Assembly: GCA_965233665.1 (NCBI GenBank)
Contig: CBDDTG010000029.1
Coordinates: forward strand, 1-64,000
Reading direction: 5' to 3'
DNA: 64,000 nucleotides
DNA from: Bacterioplanes sp965233665
GTDB lineage: Bacteria; Pseudomonadota; Gammaproteobacteria; Pseudomonadales; Oceanobacteraceae
The number at the start of each line of letters is the position of its first letter. The stretch's first letter is position 1. The translations under genes were made by a program, and so were the position numbers. This document shows positions 61,068 to 64,000 of the stretch, in pieces. The notes under the pieces are model-generated. The model was not told where the DNA came from, searched no databases, and saw only the letters and a program-made list of their open reading frames with translations.

Positions 61068-61944
61068 AATGATTCCGTGATAAAGACCAACCAGAGTGCA
61101 GTGCCAATGTGAGTAGCACGACACTACCGCCTAATAATGTGGTGTCGCTGACCGCTTCATTCAAAACCCAGTACACCCACACTGGACCTAAAATGGTTTC
61201 CAGCAGTAAAAATAAGCTGACTTCCGCCGCGGGCAAAAACTTTGTTGCCTGCATCAAGAGAATCGAGGCAATGGGAATTTGCACCAACCCCATCAGCGCC
61301 AACCAACCTAGCCCTGTCGACGACACCTCCAACGGCGAGCCGACCCACCCCATGCTGGCCAGCAGGGTCATTAAGCCAGCGGCAACGGCGCCACTGCCCG
61401 CTACCATGGGCAAGCGCGGCAGCTCAGGCTGTTTGCGCATTAGGGTCAAACTCAATCCCATCACCATGGCCAACGCCAAAGCTAACACGTCACCGAGCCA
61501 TTGCGCGCTGTTCAGGGTGATTGAGCCGCCAAACACCAGCAACACGCCGGCAAAGGCACTGGCGATCGCCAACCAAGTGGCGTGTGATAACCGCTCGCCC
61601 ATCAGCCAAATAGAAAACAGCGCAGCAAATAAAGAAGAGCTGGCAAGAATCACCACGGTGTTGGCCACCGACGTATGATGAATACTGGCGACAAACAGGG
61701 TCATGCACAGTCCGTACAGCACAGTTACACTCCAGGCCAACGGCCCGGCCAGAAACCATTGCCGCCACTGGTGAAGCCGCCCAGTCACCAGAATTAATGC
61801 GCTAACAGCGATGGCCAGACAAAAGCCGCGCCAAAATACCACGGTGGTGGCCGGGCTATCGGCCAAGCGTACCAGTAACGCATCAAAACTGAGTATCAAG
61901 ACCCCAATGGTGGCCACCATAATGCCACGAGTTTGCGTTTGCAT
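61048..61944 (-). CDS. EamA-family (DMT) transporter 1
   Basis: 298 residues from the ATG at 61944 (MQTQTRGIMVATIGVLILSF). About ten helices with WRGFCLAIAVSALILV and the EamA hallmarks SNT-like HHTSVANTVVILASSSLFAA and FGGSITLNSAQWLGDVLALA. The longer frame reaching 62109 overlaps proV and adds no helix. It pairs with the second EamA gene; together they may form a heteromeric or two-substrate exporter set. Confidence 0.85.
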   Translation of the reverse strand: MQTQTRGIMVATIGVLILSFDALLVRLADSPATTVVFWRGFCLAIAVSALILVTGRLHQWRQWFLAGPLAWSVTVLYGLCMTLFVASIHHTSVANTVVILASSSLFAALFSIWLMGERLSHATWLAIASAFAGVLLVFGGSITLNSAQWLGDVLALALAMVMGLSLTLMRKQPELPRLPMVAGSGAVAAGLMTLLASMGWVGSPLEVSSTGLGWLALMGLVQIPIASILLMQATKFLPAAEVSLFLLLETILGPVWVYWVLNEAVSDTTLLGGSVVLLTLALHSGWSLSRNHYERAST

Positions 61945-62032
61945 CGGCTCATTCCATAAAAAAGCCGGCCATACGTCGAGCATGACCGGCATGATTGCAA
62001 TTACTTTAGGCGCAACCAACGCCCCAAAGGCG

Positions 62033-63226
62033 TCAGTCTTCCCGCTCCATGCGCGCCAATACCTGCACCACATCGGCACGGCACAATTGCCCGCATAAAC
62101 GCCCGCCATCGTCTACCACAGCCAGCGGAATATCTTGCCCCAACACTGGCGCAATCACCTCTTCCAGCACCGCGTTCGGGGCCACGGTGGCGTGTGGTTC
62201 AAAATGCTCCGGGCCCAGTGCCTCATCGACGCCTGACTGCGCCAGCCTTGCTAACTGTGCACGCGTTAACGTGCCTTGATAGTTAACCCCATCAAGGCAA
62301 TGCACGTACTGGCAGTCGTGATCATGAAGATAAGCCGAAGCAGCGTCGAGGCTAGCGCCAGCAATACAATGTTCCGCCGGCTGCATGACCGCTTCGACGC
62401 TCAAGGCGCGGGCACGATTAACGTCGCGAACAAATTTTTCGACATAGTCATCGGCAGGCTGCAGCAAAATATCCGCAGGCTTACCCACTTGCACCAGTTC
62501 ACCGTCACGCAAAATCGCGATGCGATCTCCGATTTTCAAGGCTTCGTCGAGGTCGTGGGTGATAAAAACGATGGTCTTTTTGAGCTGCCCCTGCAGCTCA
62601 ATCAACTGGTCTTGCATTTCACTGCGGATCAGCGGATCCAACGCCGAAAACGCTTCATCCATCAGCAAAATTTCCGCATCGGTGCACAAGGCTCTGGCCA
62701 ACCCTACCCGCTGCTGTTGGCCACCTGACAATTGCGCTGGGCATTGATCTTCATAGCCGCTCAGGCCCACGGTTTCGAGCCATTGCCGCGCGCTGGCCAA
62801 GCGTTGTTGCTTAGGTTGACTTTGTGCCTCTAAGCCAAACGCTACGTTATCGAGCACCGTATAGTGCGGCAGTAGCCCAAAGCGCTGAAACACCATCGAC
62901 ATTTTGCGCTGACGAAAGCTGCGCAGCTGACGGGCATTCAGGGCCATAATGTCTTGGCCTTCAACCACCACTTTGCCTTCGGTCGGATCAATCAAACGGT
63001 TAAAATGACGAATCAAAGTCGACTTGCCCGACCCCGACAGCCCCATAATGACAAAGATTTCGCCAGCATTGATCGATAGATTAATATCTTTCAATCCCAG
63101 CGTATGACCTGTGGCACTGAGAATCTCTTCTTTACTGTCGCCGGCCTTTACTCGCGCCAAATGCTGCTTGGCGTGCTCACCAAAAAGTTTGTATAAACCC
63201 TGAATTTCTATTACTGGCGAGCCCAT
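62033..63226 (-). CDS. proV: Glycine betaine/proline ABC transporter ATPase ProV
   Basis: 397 residues. ABC domain with Walker A GLSGSGKSTLIRHF, signature LSGGQQQRVGLARAL, and Walker B LLMDEAFSALDPLIR. The C-terminal part has two CBS domains (about 280-390: QPAEHCIAGASLDAASAYLH, then AVVDDGGRLCGQLCRADVVQ), the ionic-strength sensor of OpuA/ProV proteins. It powers compatible-solute uptake. Start codon is fused by one base to the proW stop (TAATG). Confidence 0.95.
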   Translation of the reverse strand: MGSPVIEIQGLYKLFGEHAKQHLARVKAGDSKEEILSATGHTLGLKDINLSINAGEIFVIMGLSGSGKSTLIRHFNRLIDPTEGKVVVEGQDIMALNARQLRSFRQRKMSMVFQRFGLLPHYTVLDNVAFGLEAQSQPKQQRLASARQWLETVGLSGYEDQCPAQLSGGQQQRVGLARALCTDAEILLMDEAFSALDPLIRSEMQDQLIELQGQLKKTIVFITHDLDEALKIGDRIAILRDGELVQVGKPADILLQPADDYVEKFVRDVNRARALSVEAVMQPAEHCIAGASLDAASAYLHDHDCQYVHCLDGVNYQGTLTRAQLARLAQSGVDEALGPEHFEPHATVAPNAVLEEVIAPVLGQDIPLAVVDDGGRLCGQLCRADVVQVLARMERED

Positions 63227-64000
63227 TATGCCCCCTTCATGTAGCGCTGGGAGCGACGCGCATAGGCTTGAGACACGCGATCAAAAATAATCGCCAACAC
63301 CACAATGGCGCCACCATTTAACAGCCCGAGGGTAAAGTACTGATTGGTAATGGACTTTAAAACCGGCTGACCTAAGCCCGAGACGCCAATCATGGAGGCA
63401 ATCACCACCATCGCCAGCGCCATCATAATGGTCTGATTAATACCGGCCATAATATTGGGCAGCGCCAAAGGCAATTGTATTTTTATTAGCCGCTGCCAGG
63501 GGCGCACACCGTAGGCATCCGCCGCTTCTAAAACGTCTTGATCGACCAGACGAATGCCCAAATTGGTCAAACGAATCACAGGCGGAATGGCATAAATCAC
63601 CACTGCAATCACGCCTGGAATTTTGCCAATACCGAGCAGCATCACCACCGGAATTAAATACACAAACGCCGGCATGGTTTGCATAACATCCAACACCGGC
63701 GTAATGACTTTTTGCGCACGATCACTGCGCGCCATCAGAATACCCGTCGGCACGCCCATCAAAATGGCTAGCAAGGTACACACGGTGATGATACTGAGCG
63801 TGCTCATGGTGTCTTCCCACATGCCCAAAAACCCCACGCCAAAAAGCGCAATGCCAACGCCCAGGGTCAACTTAAGTGATCGTGCAGCCATGTGGGTAAT
63901 GGCCATCAATGCCGCAATCACCAACCACCAAGGCGCAGCAATCAATAGCTTTTCAAACCACACTAAAAAAGTTAGCAAGGGGTCAAAGAAAGCTTCTATC
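63226..64000 (-). CDS. proW: Glycine betaine/proline ABC transporter permease ProW (5' end outside the window)
   Basis: At least 258 residues; the frame is open through position 64000 (IEAFFDPLLTFLVWFEKLLI), so the N-terminus is cut off. Membrane helices and the permease loop DVLEAADAYGVRPWQRLIKIQLPLALPNIMAG (EAA-type motif contacting ProV) confirm the family. The substrate-binding protein ProX is expected beyond the window or elsewhere. Confidence 0.92.
   Translation of the reverse strand, partial: IEAFFDPLLTFLVWFEKLLIAAPWWLVIAALMAITHMAARSLKLTLGVGIALFGVGFLGMWEDTMSTLSIITVCTLLAILMGVPTGILMARSDRAQKVITPVLDVMQTMPAFVYLIPVVMLLGIGKIPGVIAVVIYAIPPVIRLTNLGIRLVDQDVLEAADAYGVRPWQRLIKIQLPLALPNIMAGINQTIMMALAMVVIASMIGVSGLGQPVLKSITNQYFTLGLLNGGAIVVLAIIFDRVSQAYARRSQRYMKGA

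Overview
The window reads like a chromosomal segment of a marine-type gammaproteobacterium, broadly Oceanospirillales/Alteromonadales-like. I base this on the gene set (BrnQ, FadH, PurT, ApbC, PanB, ProVW, a DUF3135 protein, an MksBEF-type SMC complex without MukBEF, many sensor proteins) and on a moderate GC content. The exact genus cannot be fixed from sequence alone. Most genes are ordinary housekeeping or accessory genes. The unusual material lies in several islands of mobile, repetitive or low-GC DNA.

Layout. 1-1.5 kb: 5' part of soxR, divergent from an MFS exporter that carries a near-consensus SoxR promoter. 1.5-2 kb: structured palindromic repeats. 2.1-7 kb: APH-like kinase, PqaA-like secreted hydrolase, DHA2 drug exporter, YjhX-type toxin homologue. 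7.3-8.9 kb: 33-copy 8-bp tandem array beside a REP-associated transposase. 8.9-14.7 kb: low-GC polymorphic toxin locus (Rhs-type system split into two secreted proteins, plus an overlapping ankyrin gene as candidate immunity) with an effector-like relic. 14.7-16 kb: brnQ. 16.1-24.2 kb (minus strand): mksF-mksE-mksB, group II truncated haemoglobin, then a DUF4124/metallopeptidase gene broken by three MITEs. 24.4-30.5 kb: small membrane protein, 7TMR-DISM histidine kinase, fadH, apbC. 30.7-38 kb: hydrolases, panB, a double-HTH regulator and a large secreted beta-helix protein. 38-41.9 kb: lipoproteins, a methyltransferase, and a MerR-controlled Cu/Zn efflux permease. 41.9-51.7 kb: diguanylate cyclase, an operon of Nudix, gamma-carbonic anhydrase, DUF1289 and purT, further Nudix proteins, a haem-motif chemoreceptor, a pseudouridine synthase and a glutaredoxin. 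51.9-58.7 kb: RND adaptor and pump, a sensor kinase and a DODA-type dioxygenase. 58.7-60.2 kb: DAHP synthase preceded by two tandem aromatic-rich leader-like peptides and a terminator. 60.2-64 kb: two DMT exporters and proV/proW (proW runs off the window).

The most notable points are these. (1) The two Phe/Tyr/Trp-rich mini-ORFs before DAHP synthase are separated by a textbook terminator whose stem-loop region can pair with the preceding hairpin, which looks like a composite attenuation system. (2) Three short inverted-repeat elements from two families sit in one gene, and removing them computationally restores one uninterrupted 320-codon frame. (3) A Wadjet-like JetABC (MksFEB) set lacks its nuclease subunit JetD/MksG, with a globin gene translationally coupled in its place. 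(4) The Rhs system is split, with a separate secretion signal on each half and a sharp composition change inside the core. (5) Two textbook MerR-family 19-bp-spacer promoters (SoxR-type and metal-type) tie regulators to their transporters.
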